Of a stretch of 64,000 nucleotides of DNA, positions 53,690 to 61,927 are shown one piece after another. Below the pieces are notes generated by a model. The model ran no database searches. It worked only from the letters and a program-made list of their open reading frames with translations, and was not told the DNA's origin. Origin of the DNA: Pseudarthrobacter naphthalenicus (GTDB lineage Bacteria; Actinomycetota; Actinomycetes; Actinomycetales; Micrococcaceae); the NCBI RefSeq assembly GCF_029076445.1, contig NZ_JARESG010000017.1:1-64000 (forward strand), written 5' to 3'. Position 1 is the stretch's first letter, and each line of letters begins with the position of its first letter. A program made the translations under genes and the position numbers.

Positions 53690-54646
53690 GTGGCCCGGCC
53701 TCCGGTCATCGCCGTCGTCGGTCCCACCGGCTCAGGCAAGTCCGATCTTGCGGTCAGCCTTGCACTCGAACTGGGTGGCGAGGTGATCAATGCCGACGCC
53801 ATGCAGTTCTACCGCGGCATGGACATCGGCACGGCCAAGATCACCCTGGCCGAACGGCGCGGCGTGCCCCATCACCTGCTGGACACCCTGGACGTCACCG
53901 AGGAAGCCAGCGTTTCCGATTTCCAGCAGCAGGCACGGGAGGTCATCCGCGGCATTCACGCCCGCGGTAAGCGCGCCATCGTGGCGGGCGGGTCCGGCCT
54001 CTACGTGCGGGCTGTCCTGGACGTCCTTGAGTTCCCGGGGACCGACCCGGCAGTGCGCCGCACCCTGGAAGCCGAGCTCGAACAATCCGGACCCGAAGCC
54101 CTCCTTGCCCGGCTCCGGGACGTGGATCCCGTCTCCGCAGGCAGGGTCAGCGATGCCCGTCGCATCGTCAGGGCACTGGAGGTGCACCAGCTCACCGGCC
54201 GGCCCTTCAGCTCCTTTATGCCCCAGCGCGAGTACTTCCAGCCGGCCGTGCAGATCGGGCTGGCCGTGGACCGCGAAGCCCTCCGGGAACGGCTGGGCCT
54301 GCGGGTACACAGGATGGTTGACAACGGCCTGCTTGCGGAAGTGCGCCGACTCGATGCGGCCGGACTGCGCAGCGGCAAAACCGCGCCCCGGGCACTGGGC
54401 TATGCCCAGTTTTTAAAGGTGCTCGACGGCGCCGCAACCGTCGCCGAGGCAACTGAGGACACCATCGTGGCCACCCGGCAATTCGCCCGGCGCCAGCTCA
54501 CCTGGTTCCGGGCGGATCCCCGCATCAGCTGGCTGGACTGGCATGCCCCGCACCTTGTGGCCCAGGCCGCCGCCCTGGCCGGCTCACCGCCGCCCTGGCC
54601 GGCTCACAGCCGGCCAGCTGACGCCGGCCCAGGACCGGCCACCTGA
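53690..54646 (+). CDS. miaA: tRNA dimethylallyltransferase
   Basis: 318 residues; adds the isopentenyl group to A37. P-loop [11 protein letters not shown] (residues 7-17), [32 protein letters not shown] and the C-terminal [13 protein letters not shown] segment are intact. The last residues ([19 protein letters not shown]) arise from a 20-bp tandem duplication at 54567-54606; with one copy the protein would end LAGSQPAS at the TGA 54619-54621. The catalytic core lies upstream and is unaffected. GTG start, probably coupled to miaB. Confidence 0.95.
   Translation: MARPPVIAVVGPTGSGKSDLAVSLALELGGEVINADAMQFYRGMDIGTAKITLAERRGVPHHLLDTLDVTEEASVSDFQQQAREVIRGIHARGKRAIVAGGSGLYVRAVLDVLEFPGTDPAVRRTLEAELEQSGPEALLARLRDVDPVSAGRVSDARRIVRALEVHQLTGRPFSSFMPQREYFQPAVQIGLAVDREALRERLGLRVHRMVDNGLLAEVRRLDAAGLRSGKTAPRALGYAQFLKVLDGAATVAEATEDTIVATRQFARRQLTWFRADPRISWLDWHAPHLVAQAAALAGSPPPWPAHSRPADAGPGPAT
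54567..54606. repeat. Perfect 20-bp tandem duplication at the miaA 3' end
   Basis: CCGCCGCCCTGGCCGGCTCA occurs twice in a row (54567-54586 and 54587-54606). Twenty is not a multiple of three, so the second copy shifts the frame of everything downstream within miaA. Confidence 0.95.
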
Positions 54647-54701
54647 CGCCGGCACGCCTCCCGCCGTCGTCGGACGTTTTAGCCGATCCAGGCCGGGCCG
54701 G

Positions 54702-54713
54702 TAACCTTGGATC
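54702..54713 (+). promoter_or_regulatory. Leaderless promoter -10 for dapF
   Basis: TAACCT at 54702-54707, six-base spacer, ATG 54714. Confidence 0.55.
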
Positions 54714-55658
54714 ATGGACGCAACCCCCGCAGAGACCACCGAGCCCGCCTACCGTCCGCTGGGCGGTCTTCGCTTCTCCAAGGGCCACGGTACGGGAAAT
54801 GACTTTGTGCTCATCGCCGACCCTGACGGCGTCCACACCATTGACGCCGCGCAGGTTGCCGCGCTGTGCGACCGGCACCGCGGCATCGGCGGGGATGGCC
54901 TGATCAGGGCTGTTCCGTCCCGCTACCTGTCCGAGGGCCGCGAGTTGCTGCAAACCAGTCCCGAGGCGGAATGGTTCATGGACTACCGCAACGGAGACGG
55001 GTCCCTTTCAGAAATGTGTGGAAACGGCGTCCGCGTTTTTGTCCATTTCCTGCGCGCTGAAGGCCTGGTCAACCTGCCCGACGGCGGGTCGCTGACCGTT
55101 GGAACGCGCGGCGGGCCCAAGACCGTAGTCCGCACCGGCGACACGTACGCCGTGGATATGGGGCCGTGGGAGTTCATCTTCCCCGGGGAGGCGACCGCCA
55201 AAGCCATGGACTCCCTCGTGACGGCGGACGGGCTCGAAGTTCCCCGCCCGGCCCTGTCCGTCAGCATGGGCAATCCCCACACCGTGGTGGCCCTGGCGGA
55301 ACTGTCCGAGCTTGAAGCCACCAGGCTCTTCACCGCACCGGTGGTGGATCCGCTGCCGGCCAACGGCACCAACGTCGAATTTGTGGTGCCCGCCGAGCCG
55401 CTGGTCCACGACGGGGTTGGCACTGTCACCATGCGTGTCCATGAACGGGGCGTCGGCGAAACGCAGTCCTGCGGCACCGGCGCCTGCGCCGCAGCGGTGG
55501 CCACCAGGCACTGGGCAGGGGCCGAGGCGCCGGACTCCTGGCTGGTCAACGTGCCCGGCGGCGTCGTCGGCGTGAAGTTCTTCTCAGGCGCGGCAGGCCA
55601 CGAGCACGTCGAACTCAGCGGCCCGGCAGTGATCGTGGCTAGCGGGACGCTTTCCTGA
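54714..55658 (+). CDS. dapF: Diaminopimelate epimerase
   Basis: 314 residues; converts LL- to meso-diaminopimelate for lysine and peptidoglycan. The two catalytic Cys are in SEMCGNGVRVFVHF and SCGTGACAAAVATRHW; KGHGTGNDFVLI lies near the N-terminus. The ends of dapF and the convergent methyltransferase gene overlap by 20 bp on opposite strands. Confidence 0.96.
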   Translation: MDATPAETTEPAYRPLGGLRFSKGHGTGNDFVLIADPDGVHTIDAAQVAALCDRHRGIGGDGLIRAVPSRYLSEGRELLQTSPEAEWFMDYRNGDGSLSEMCGNGVRVFVHFLRAEGLVNLPDGGSLTVGTRGGPKTVVRTGDTYAVDMGPWEFIFPGEATAKAMDSLVTADGLEVPRPALSVSMGNPHTVVALAELSELEATRLFTAPVVDPLPANGTNVEFVVPAEPLVHDGVGTVTMRVHERGVGETQSCGTGACAAAVATRHWAGAEAPDSWLVNVPGGVVGVKFFSGAAGHEHVELSGPAVIVASGTLS

Positions 55659-56253
55659 CCCGCAGGATCCGGAAGGATTTTGCCGTGCTTTCACGCGTGA
55701 CGGTGAAGGTCTCGTCCAGCTCCGCGGACAGCCAGCGCTGGAGCGAGTCAGAGCCGAGGTTCTTCTGCACCACCAGCCACGCTGAGCCGCCGGGGGCCAG
55801 CCGGGGGAGCCACAGCCTGAGCAGGCCGTGCAGTTCATCTTTGCCGATCCGGATGGGCGGGTTGGACCAGATGGTGTCGAAGCGCAGGCCGGGATCCACC
55901 GCGTCCGGGGTGCTTGCCACGACATTGTCCAGGCCCAGCAGGGCAGCGTTTTCATTGGTCAGGGTGATGCAGCGCTCGTTGACATCCACGGCGTAAACCC
56001 GGGCATGGGGAGCCCGCAGGGCAAGCGTCAGCGCAATGGGTCCCCACCCGCAGCCGATGTCCAGCAGGTTCCCTGTGGGCGACGGCGCAGGAGCTTCAGC
56101 CAGGAGGACCGCCGTTCCCTTGTCAATCCCGTCCGGGCTGAAAATTCCTGCCGAGGTCTGCAGCGTGCGCTTTGCCCCGGCCAACTCCACCGTGAGGGGC
56201 TTGCGGGTGAACGGCCCGGCGGGCGATGCGCTGAAATAGTGTGCGGACTCCAT
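55639..56253 (-). CDS. Class I SAM methyltransferase, RsmC-like
   Basis: 204 residues. SAM-binding motif LLDIGCGWGPIALTLAL, then YAVDVNERCITLTNENA and the NPP(I/F)R signature (IWSNPPIRIGKDELH) of small-subunit rRNA guanine-N2 methyltransferases (RsmC/RlmG fold). The usual N-terminal RsmC domain is reduced, as in many actinobacterial homologues. The start at the ATG 56253 gives MESAHYFSASPAG, which aligns with relatives; the open frame continues upstream over the hflX promoter and is not used. TAATCT lies eight bases upstream. Confidence 0.82.
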   Translation of the reverse strand: MESAHYFSASPAGPFTRKPLTVELAGAKRTLQTSAGIFSPDGIDKGTAVLLAEAPAPSPTGNLLDIGCGWGPIALTLALRAPHARVYAVDVNERCITLTNENAALLGLDNVVASTPDAVDPGLRFDTIWSNPPIRIGKDELHGLLRLWLPRLAPGGSAWLVVQKNLGSDSLQRWLSAELDETFTVTRESTAKSFRILRVRKASR

Positions 56254-56325
56254 AACTGGCCAGATTAGTGGGCGATGCTGGACAAAGCGAAACGTACCGG
56301 GGAAAATCGCGGCCACCCCTTCTGC

Positions 56326-56331
56326 TAATCT
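56326..56331 (+). promoter_or_regulatory. Leaderless promoter -10 for the hflX leader ORF
   Basis: TAATCT at 56326-56331, seven bases, then ATG 56339 of a six-codon ORF. Confidence 0.55.
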
Positions 56332-56338
56332 TGAACCC

Positions 56339-56359
56339 ATGTTCCTGATCTTCGAGTAG
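56339..56359 (+). CDS. Six-codon leaderless leader peptide (MFLIFE) upstream of hflX
   Basis: ATG TTC CTG ATC TTC GAG TAG. It starts seven bases after a near-consensus -10, so it should be translated from a leaderless mRNA. The base after its stop codon begins a 10-bp long-range stem. Position and structure suggest a regulatory leader peptide for hflX. Short ORFs arise by chance, but the exact promoter spacing and the abutting stem make this one worth attention. Confidence 0.55.
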   Translation: MFLIFE

Positions 56360-56511
56360 CCGGCACGGGTCTGCGCTGTCCATAGCCGCCCGTCCCCAAG
56401 CCAGTGCCCCACAGCGACGCAGGTATCAGCCTTCCGTTTGTGCGCCACAGGGCAGGTCTTCCGTACCTGCCCTGCCGCAGGGCCAGACTCGAGTGATCAG
56501 CCCCGTGCCGG
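56360..56511 (+). promoter_or_regulatory. Candidate attenuator in the hflX leader
   Basis: CCGGCACGGG at 56360-56369 pairs perfectly with CCCGTGCCGG at 56502-56511. Inside are two hairpins that cannot form together: A, 56450-56457 with 56465-56472; and B, 56469-56474 with 56478-56483. A ribosome stalled on the MFLIFE ORF would cover the 5' arm of the long stem and could change which structure forms. Confidence 0.5.
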
Positions 56512-56712
56512 TCCCTGTTCTGACATTGCCTGCGCCACTTCCCTCACCCGTGCATCAGCAATGATGTGACCACCTCCGCGACGCCGCTTCAACCAGGCCG
56601 TGGAGCAGACCAGGAGGCCAGGATGACTGCAAGCCGTCAGCCCAGCGCGAATACTTCACCAGAGACCAACAAACGGCACTATTCTGAAATTGCCGACCCT
56701 TCAAAGGAGAAC

Positions 56713-58278
56713 ATGACCAGCCAGCCCAACACCGGTTCCGATCCAGCAGCCCAGGATATGAGTCCTGAGGAAATCCAAGCTGTCATCGACCGGATTCTCG
56801 CCAAGGATGTCCCGGCCAGGAACGTCAAAGCCACCGACGGCGAGAAGGCCGTGCTTGGCAGGGCCCAGGCCATTTCCCGCCAGGAAGACGAACACACAAG
56901 CTACGACGGCGACCAGCAGGATCTCGACGAACGCCGCGCGCTGCGGCGCGTGGCCGGCCTCTCCACCGAACTCGAAGACGTCACCGAAGTCGAATACCGG
57001 CAGCTGCGGCTCGAAAGGGTGGTGCTGGCCGGGCTTTGGTCCGAAGGCACCCTGGCGGACGCCGAGAATTCCCTCCGCGAGCTCGCGGCTCTCGCCGAGA
57101 CTGCAGGTTCGGAAGTCCTTGACGGGTTGGTGCAGCGCCGCGCCAAGCCGGACCCGGGCACGTTCCTGGGTTCCGGCAAGGCACAGGAGCTCAAGGACAT
57201 CGTTATGGCCACCGGCGCGGACACCGTGGTGGTCGACGCCGAACTGGCGCCGTCCCAGCGGCGTAGCCTGGAGGACATCGTCAAGGTCAAGGTCATTGAC
57301 CGCACGGCCCTGATCCTGGATATCTTCGCCCAGCACGCCAAGAGCCGTGAAGGCAAGGCCCAGGTTGAGCTGGCACAGCTGGAATACCTCCTGCCGCGCC
57401 TGCGTGGCTGGGGTGAATCGATGTCCCGGCAGGCGGGTGGCCAGGTGGGTGGTGCCGGTGCCGGCATGGGCTCGCGCGGACCCGGTGAAACCAAGATTGA
57501 GCTGGACCGCCGCCGGATCCGCACGCGCATGGCCAAGCTGCGGCGCGAGATCGCCGCCATGAAGCCGGCACGGGAAACCAAGCGGGCCAACCGCCGTCGT
57601 AATTCTGTGCCTTCCGTGGCGATCGCAGGATACACCAACGCCGGAAAGTCATCCCTGCTCAACAGGCTCACGGACGCCGGCGTGCTGGTGGAGAATGCCC
57701 TGTTCGCCACCCTGGATCCCACTGTGCGGAAGGCTGAGACCTCCGACGGGCTGGGTTACACGCTGGCGGACACCGTGGGCTTCGTCCGGTCCCTGCCCAC
57801 CCAGCTGGTGGAGGCGTTCCGCTCCACGCTGGAGGAAGTGGCCGACTCCGATCTGATCCTGCATGTGGTGGATGTGTCGCACCCGGATCCTGAAGGCCAA
57901 ATAGCTGCCGTCCGCAAGGTATTCAGCGAGGTGGACGCCCGGAAGGTGCCCGAGATCATCGTGCTCAACAAAGCCGATGCCGCGGACCCGTTTGTGGTGG
58001 AGCGCCTCAAGCAGCGCGAGCCCCGCCACGTGGTGGTGTCCGCACGGACCGGCCAGGGGATTGCCGAACTCCTCAAGGCCATCAGTGACGGCATTCCCCG
58101 GCCAAGCGTCAAACTGGAGCTGCTGATCCCGTACGACCGGGGTGACCTCATCAGCAAGCTGCACGAGACTGATGCCGAGATCCTCAGCCTGGATCACGGC
58201 GAACACGGCACACGCGTGCTGGTCATGGTCCGGGAAGGCCTGGCGGCTGAACTGGAACCGTTTATCAACCATGACTGA
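56713..58278 (+). CDS. hflX: GTPase HflX
   Basis: 521 residues from the chosen start. Ribosome-associated GTPase that splits stalled or hibernating ribosomes. The N-terminal HflX domain has FLGSGKAQEL and the coiled QLEYLLPRLRGWG region; the MGSRGPGETKIELDRR motif follows. The G domain has GYTNAGKSSLLN, DTVGFVRSLP and LNKAD. ATG 56713 has AAAGGAG at ideal distance; ATG 56623 (with GGAGG) and GTG 56566 are longer alternatives. Downstream DinG-like gene overlaps by 8 bp. Preceded by a structured leader with a leaderless mini-ORF. Confidence 0.93.
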   Translation: MTSQPNTGSDPAAQDMSPEEIQAVIDRILAKDVPARNVKATDGEKAVLGRAQAISRQEDEHTSYDGDQQDLDERRALRRVAGLSTELEDVTEVEYRQLRLERVVLAGLWSEGTLADAENSLRELAALAETAGSEVLDGLVQRRAKPDPGTFLGSGKAQELKDIVMATGADTVVVDAELAPSQRRSLEDIVKVKVIDRTALILDIFAQHAKSREGKAQVELAQLEYLLPRLRGWGESMSRQAGGQVGGAGAGMGSRGPGETKIELDRRRIRTRMAKLRREIAAMKPARETKRANRRRNSVPSVAIAGYTNAGKSSLLNRLTDAGVLVENALFATLDPTVRKAETSDGLGYTLADTVGFVRSLPTQLVEAFRSTLEEVADSDLILHVVDVSHPDPEGQIAAVRKVFSEVDARKVPEIIVLNKADAADPFVVERLKQREPRHVVVSARTGQGIAELLKAISDGIPRPSVKLELLIPYDRGDLISKLHETDAEILSLDHGEHGTRVLVMVREGLAAELEPFINHD

Positions 58279-60328
58279 GCTCGTGGCAGGGGAAATTTCC
58301 GGTACGGCCGGCGAGCAGTTCGTCCTCGAACTGCTCGACCGTGCCGTCGCCGGAATGGGTGGCCAGAGCCGGGCCGGTCAGCACGAAATGGCCCGGCAGG
58401 TGGCGAAAGCCATCGAAACCGGCGATCACCTCCTGGTTCAGGCCGGCACCGGCACGGGAAAGTCCCTGGCCTATCTGATTCCCCTTATTGCGCATTCCCT
58501 CGTCAGCGACAAGCCCACGCTGGTTTCCACTGCAACCCTGGCCCTGCAAACCCAGATCGTGGGCCGGGATCTGCCCCGGCTGCTGAAAACCATTACCCCG
58601 GCCCTGGACCGCCCCGTCAAGGTGGCACTGGTCAAGGGCCGCTCCAACTACGTCTGCCGGCACAAACTCGAAGGCGGGTTCCCGTCCGAGGAGCCTGCCG
58701 AGGGTCAGCTGTTCTCCCTCGGCGAAGACACCAGTGTGCCGCATTTCGCCGCCGCCCTCGGCGGACCGTCGTCGCAGCTGGGCAAGGAAGTGGTGCGGCT
58801 GCGCGAGTGGGCGGAAAAAACCACCACCGGAGACCGGGACGAGCTCCTTCCCGGCGTCACGGACCGGGCCTGGCGGCAGGTCTCGGTAACCTCGATGGAA
58901 TGCCTGGGCGCGCAGAAGTGCCCCATGGCGGCCGAGTGTTTCAGCGAACTGGCCCGCCACGATGCCGCCGAGGCTGACGTCGTGGTCACCAACCACGCCA
59001 TGCTGGCCGTCAGCGCGTTCGAGGGCCTGGCCGTGCTGCCCGAATACGACGTTGTGGTGGTGGATGAGGCCCACGAGCTCCAGGACAGGGTGACCGGTGC
59101 CGTGTCCGGCCAGCTTTCCGTGGCCATGGTCCACGCCGCGGCGGCCGGCGCCCGGAAGCACACCGCCATCACGGTTGACGCCCTCAATGCTGCCGCCGCC
59201 AACCTCGAACTTGCGCTGGCCGGGGTTCCGAACGGGCTCCTTCCCAATGGCCTCAATGACGAACAGCTGGACTGTGTGGATCAGCTGCGGGAGGCCTGCC
59301 GGGCAGCCCTGTCAGATTCCAAAGGTGACGGCAGCCAAACGGCCGACGGCGGGCGGCAGCTTGCCCGCTCGCGGCTGATGCTGATCCTTGAACTGTGTGA
59401 ACGCCTCCTGATTGCCCGCGAGAACCGTGAAGTGGTCTGGTTTTCCCGCGCCAGTTCCTTCGATCCACAGCAGGGTTATTCGCAGCCGGACGAGACGGCG
59501 CCGGCATTGATCAACATCGCGCCGCTCAGTGTTGCCGGGAAGTTGCGGGAGGGGCTGTTCGCCGGCCACACCGTGGTGCTCACATCGGCGACCCTGGCCA
59601 TCGGCTCAGCCTTCGAACCGGCCGCGGGAGGCCTGGGCCTGGTAGGGGAGGGCGCACCGAGCTGGACCGGCATCGACGTCGGCTCGCCCTTCGACTACCC
59701 CAAGCAGGGAATCCTCTACGTCGCCGGACATCTGCCCAAGCCCGGCCGCGGCGCGTCACCGGAGTCACTGGACGAGCTGGAGGCCCTGATCCGGGCCTCA
59801 GGCGGCGGTGCCCTGTGCCTCTTCTCATCGCGCCGTGCAGCCGAAGAGGCGGCGGAAGCGATGCGCCCGCGGCTCGGCCTGAGCATTCTCTGCCAGGGCG
59901 ATTCCACCATGACGGCGCTCGTGAAGCAGTTCGCTGATGAGCCCGACACCTGCCTCTTCGGCACCATGTCCCTGTGGCAGGGGGTTGACGTTCCCGGCGG
60001 GTCGTGCCGGCTGGTGGTGATCGACCGCATTCCGTTCCCGCGGCCTGACGATCCACTCATGACGGCCCGGTCCCGCGCCGTGGCCCAGGCCGGTGGCAAC
60101 GGTTTTATGGCGGTCTCAGCCACGCACGCAGCTATCCGCCTCGCCCAGGGCGCAGGCCGGCTGATCCGTTCGACGGGGGACAAGGGCGTCGTGGCCGTAC
60201 TGGATTCGCGTCTTGCCACGGAACGCTACGCCGGCTTCCTTCGTGCTGCGCTCCCGCCGTTCTGGCCCACGACAGACCGCAAGACAGCTTTTGCAGCCCT
60301 TGAGCGGCTGGCGGGCAAAGGCGCCTGA
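58271..60328 (+). CDS. DinG/XPD-family ATP-dependent helicase
   Basis: 685 residues. Walker A QAGTGTGKSLAYLIP; an iron-sulfur cluster set with Cys in NYVCRHKLEGGF and CLGAQKCPMAAEC; DEAH box VVVDEAHEL; C-terminal helicase motifs (LWQGVDVPGG, IDRIPFPRPDDPL, QGAGRLIRS). An Fe-S DNA helicase of the DinG/YoaA type. The ATG lies inside the hflX end (8-bp overlap). It converges on lexA with only two bases between stops. Confidence 0.92.
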   Translation: MTELVAGEISGTAGEQFVLELLDRAVAGMGGQSRAGQHEMARQVAKAIETGDHLLVQAGTGTGKSLAYLIPLIAHSLVSDKPTLVSTATLALQTQIVGRDLPRLLKTITPALDRPVKVALVKGRSNYVCRHKLEGGFPSEEPAEGQLFSLGEDTSVPHFAAALGGPSSQLGKEVVRLREWAEKTTTGDRDELLPGVTDRAWRQVSVTSMECLGAQKCPMAAECFSELARHDAAEADVVVTNHAMLAVSAFEGLAVLPEYDVVVVDEAHELQDRVTGAVSGQLSVAMVHAAAAGARKHTAITVDALNAAAANLELALAGVPNGLLPNGLNDEQLDCVDQLREACRAALSDSKGDGSQTADGGRQLARSRLMLILELCERLLIARENREVVWFSRASSFDPQQGYSQPDETAPALINIAPLSVAGKLREGLFAGHTVVLTSATLAIGSAFEPAAGGLGLVGEGAPSWTGIDVGSPFDYPKQGILYVAGHLPKPGRGASPESLDELEALIRASGGGALCLFSSRRAAEEAAEAMRPRLGLSILCQGDSTMTALVKQFADEPDTCLFGTMSLWQGVDVPGGSCRLVVIDRIPFPRPDDPLMTARSRAVAQAGGNGFMAVSATHAAIRLAQGAGRLIRSTGDKGVVAVLDSRLATERYAGFLRAALPPFWPTTDRKTAFAALERLAGKGA

Positions 60329-60330
60329 GG

Positions 60331-61077
60331 CTACAGCGATCGAAGGACCGAGACCACTTTTCCCATGATGGTGGCGTGGTCCCCGAGAATCGGCTCGTAC
60401 TGCGTGTTCTGGGGCAGGAGCCAGGTGTGGCCATCACGCTGCCGGAAGGTCTTGACGGTGGCTTCATCGTCCAACAGCGCCGCCACAATGTCTCCGTTTG
60501 CGGCGTCGGCCTGCCGTCGGACTACCACCCAGTCGCCGTCGCAGATGGCGGCGTCCACCATGGAGTCGCCGGCGACCCGCAGCATGAACAGCTCACCCTG
60601 CCCCACCAGCTGACGGGGAAGCGGCATAACGTCCTCCACCACCTGGTCCGCGAGGATCGGTCCACCGGCCGCGATGCGCCCAACCAGCGGCACCATGGCG
60701 GTGTCCATGGCGGTGGGAAGTTCGGTGACTGTGCCGCCGGGGCCGTGCAGGGACGCGGGTTTGGCCGAAGCGCCGCTTTTGCCGGTTCCGCCGTCCAGTG
60801 TCAGGGGCATCAGAACTTCCATGGCGCGCGGCCGTTTGGGGTCCCGGCGGAGGTAACCCAGCTTTTCGAGTTGCGAAAGCTGGTGGGTGACGCTTGAAAG
60901 GCTGGCCAGCCCCACGGTGTCGCCAATTTCCCGCATGGACGGCGGGTAGCCGTTGTCATTCACGGAACGCTGGATGGTTTCGAGGATCTTCTTCTGGCGG
61001 GCAGTGAGCCCCTTGGGGGTTCTCTGGGGCTGGCGGCCCTGGGGAGTCGCCTTGCCCTCGGCGGCTGGTGCTGCCAT
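60331..61077 (-). CDS. lexA: SOS repressor LexA
   Basis: 248 residues. The N-terminal winged helix ([44 protein letters not shown]) binds SOS boxes. The C-terminal S24 autoprotease has cleavage site Ala137-Gly138, Ser172 in GDSMVDA and Lys209 in [11 protein letters not shown] 61077 is chosen; an in-frame TTG at 61086 would add three residues. Divergent from a LysM gene, with two LexA-box-like sequences in between implying autoregulation. Confidence 0.97.
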   Translation of the reverse strand: MAAPAAEGKATPQGRQPQRTPKGLTARQKKILETIQRSVNDNGYPPSMREIGDTVGLASLSSVTHQLSQLEKLGYLRRDPKRPRAMEVLMPLTLDGGTGKSGASAKPASLHGPGGTVTELPTAMDTAMVPLVGRIAAGGPILADQVVEDVMPLPRQLVGQGELFMLRVAGDSMVDAAICDGDWVVVRRQADAANGDIVAALLDDEATVKTFRQRDGHTWLLPQNTQYEPILGDHATIMGKVVSVLRSL

Positions 61078-61222
61078 GTTCGCCAATGCCTTTCGGTTGT
61101 CCCGGTTCCGGTCCGGCGTTTACGTGCCGGAAGGCCCGGGCTGCTTTGAATGTCAGACCCTGCTGGTCAACTACTGGAGTGGTTGATTCTTGACTCAAAC
61201 GTAGGCCAGCCACAGGGCTTTT

Positions 61223-61238
61223 TCAAACATTTGTTCTA
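61223..61238 (-). promoter_or_regulatory. LexA box near lexA
   Basis: TCAAACATTTGTTCTA matches TCGAACATATGTTCGA at 13 of 16 positions, 145 bases upstream of the lexA ATG. Probably the autoregulatory operator. Confidence 0.7.
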
Positions 61239-61289
61239 GCGAGTCTCGACAATGTTCGTTGATAAGTGCTAAAACTGAAGAAGCAAAGT

Positions 61290-61305
61290 TCGAATATGTG
61301 TTCTA
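61290..61305 (+). promoter_or_regulatory. LexA box near the LysM gene
   Basis: TCGAATATGTGTTCTA matches the consensus at 13 of 16 positions and lies on the LysM-gene side of the divergent region. A further half-site (TTCGAAT) occurs near 61320. Confidence 0.7.
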
Positions 61306-61416
61306 CTCGTTGCCAGTGGATTCGAATATCCGCCCCACACTGAGGCTTGGCGTCAGTGCATGGGCAACGTGGAGGCCACGCCGGGCAGCACAGTATGGTC
61401 CAGGAGGGCTCATCTC

Positions 61417-61815
61417 ATGTCAGCTATATCCGCATCACAGGATTCCCGTCCCCCGTTCGTTTCCGTCGCGCAGCTGACGTCGGCCCGGCGGAAGGAATCC
61501 CTGCCGCCGCTCCGTCTTACCCGCAGGGGCAAGATTGTCCTCATTGGCATCCCGCTGGTGCTCCTGGCGGCGCTCCTTCTTTCCCTGGCCGGGTTTCTCA
61601 CCTCGCCGGCGAAGGCCTCGGATTCCGTATCCGATCTCTCCGTCACGCCCACCATGACCGTGACGGTCCAGCCGGGGCAGTCCCTCTGGGCTATTGCCGG
61701 CACCACTGCACCCCAACGTGATGCCCGCGACGTCATTGCGGACATCGTTCAGCTGAACAACCTCACCGGTGGCGGTGTAGTGCCCGGCCAGCAGCTCTTT
61801 GTCCCCACCCGTTAG
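61417..61815 (+). CDS. LysM-domain membrane protein, probable SOS-induced cell-division inhibitor
   Basis: 132 residues. A basic N-terminus, one membrane helix (about 48-66, IVLIGIPLVLLAALLLSLAGF), then a single extracellular LysM domain (MTVTVQPGQSLWAIAG, ending VVPGQQLFVPT). This architecture and the divergent placement next to lexA match YneA (Bacillus) and ChiZ/DivS (Mycobacterium, Corynebacterium), which block division during SOS. The ATG has AGGAGG nine bases upstream. Function is inferred from synteny and domain layout. Confidence 0.82.
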   Translation: MSAISASQDSRPPFVSVAQLTSARRKESLPPLRLTRRGKIVLIGIPLVLLAALLLSLAGFLTSPAKASDSVSDLSVTPTMTVTVQPGQSLWAIAGTTAPQRDARDVIADIVQLNNLTGGGVVPGQQLFVPTR

Positions 61816-61915
61816 CAGCCGGCTTGTTCCGGCCCCGCGCGCCGCAACCGGGGGCGGCATACCGGGTTCCAGGCCGCCGGCAGCCGTCACATTTTTCGGC
61901 CGCCTGCTTCGGAAC

Positions 61916-61927
61916 TAAACTGTTCAG
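61916..61927 (+). promoter_or_regulatory. Leaderless promoter -10 for hisC
   Basis: TAAACT at 61916-61921, six-base spacer, GTG 61928. Confidence 0.6.

Noticed and set aside
56301-56325. WhiB7-type AT-rich element before the hflX leader promoter
   Set aside because: GGAAAATC is AT-rich but lies where the -35 itself should be, not just upstream of it; spacing does not fit.
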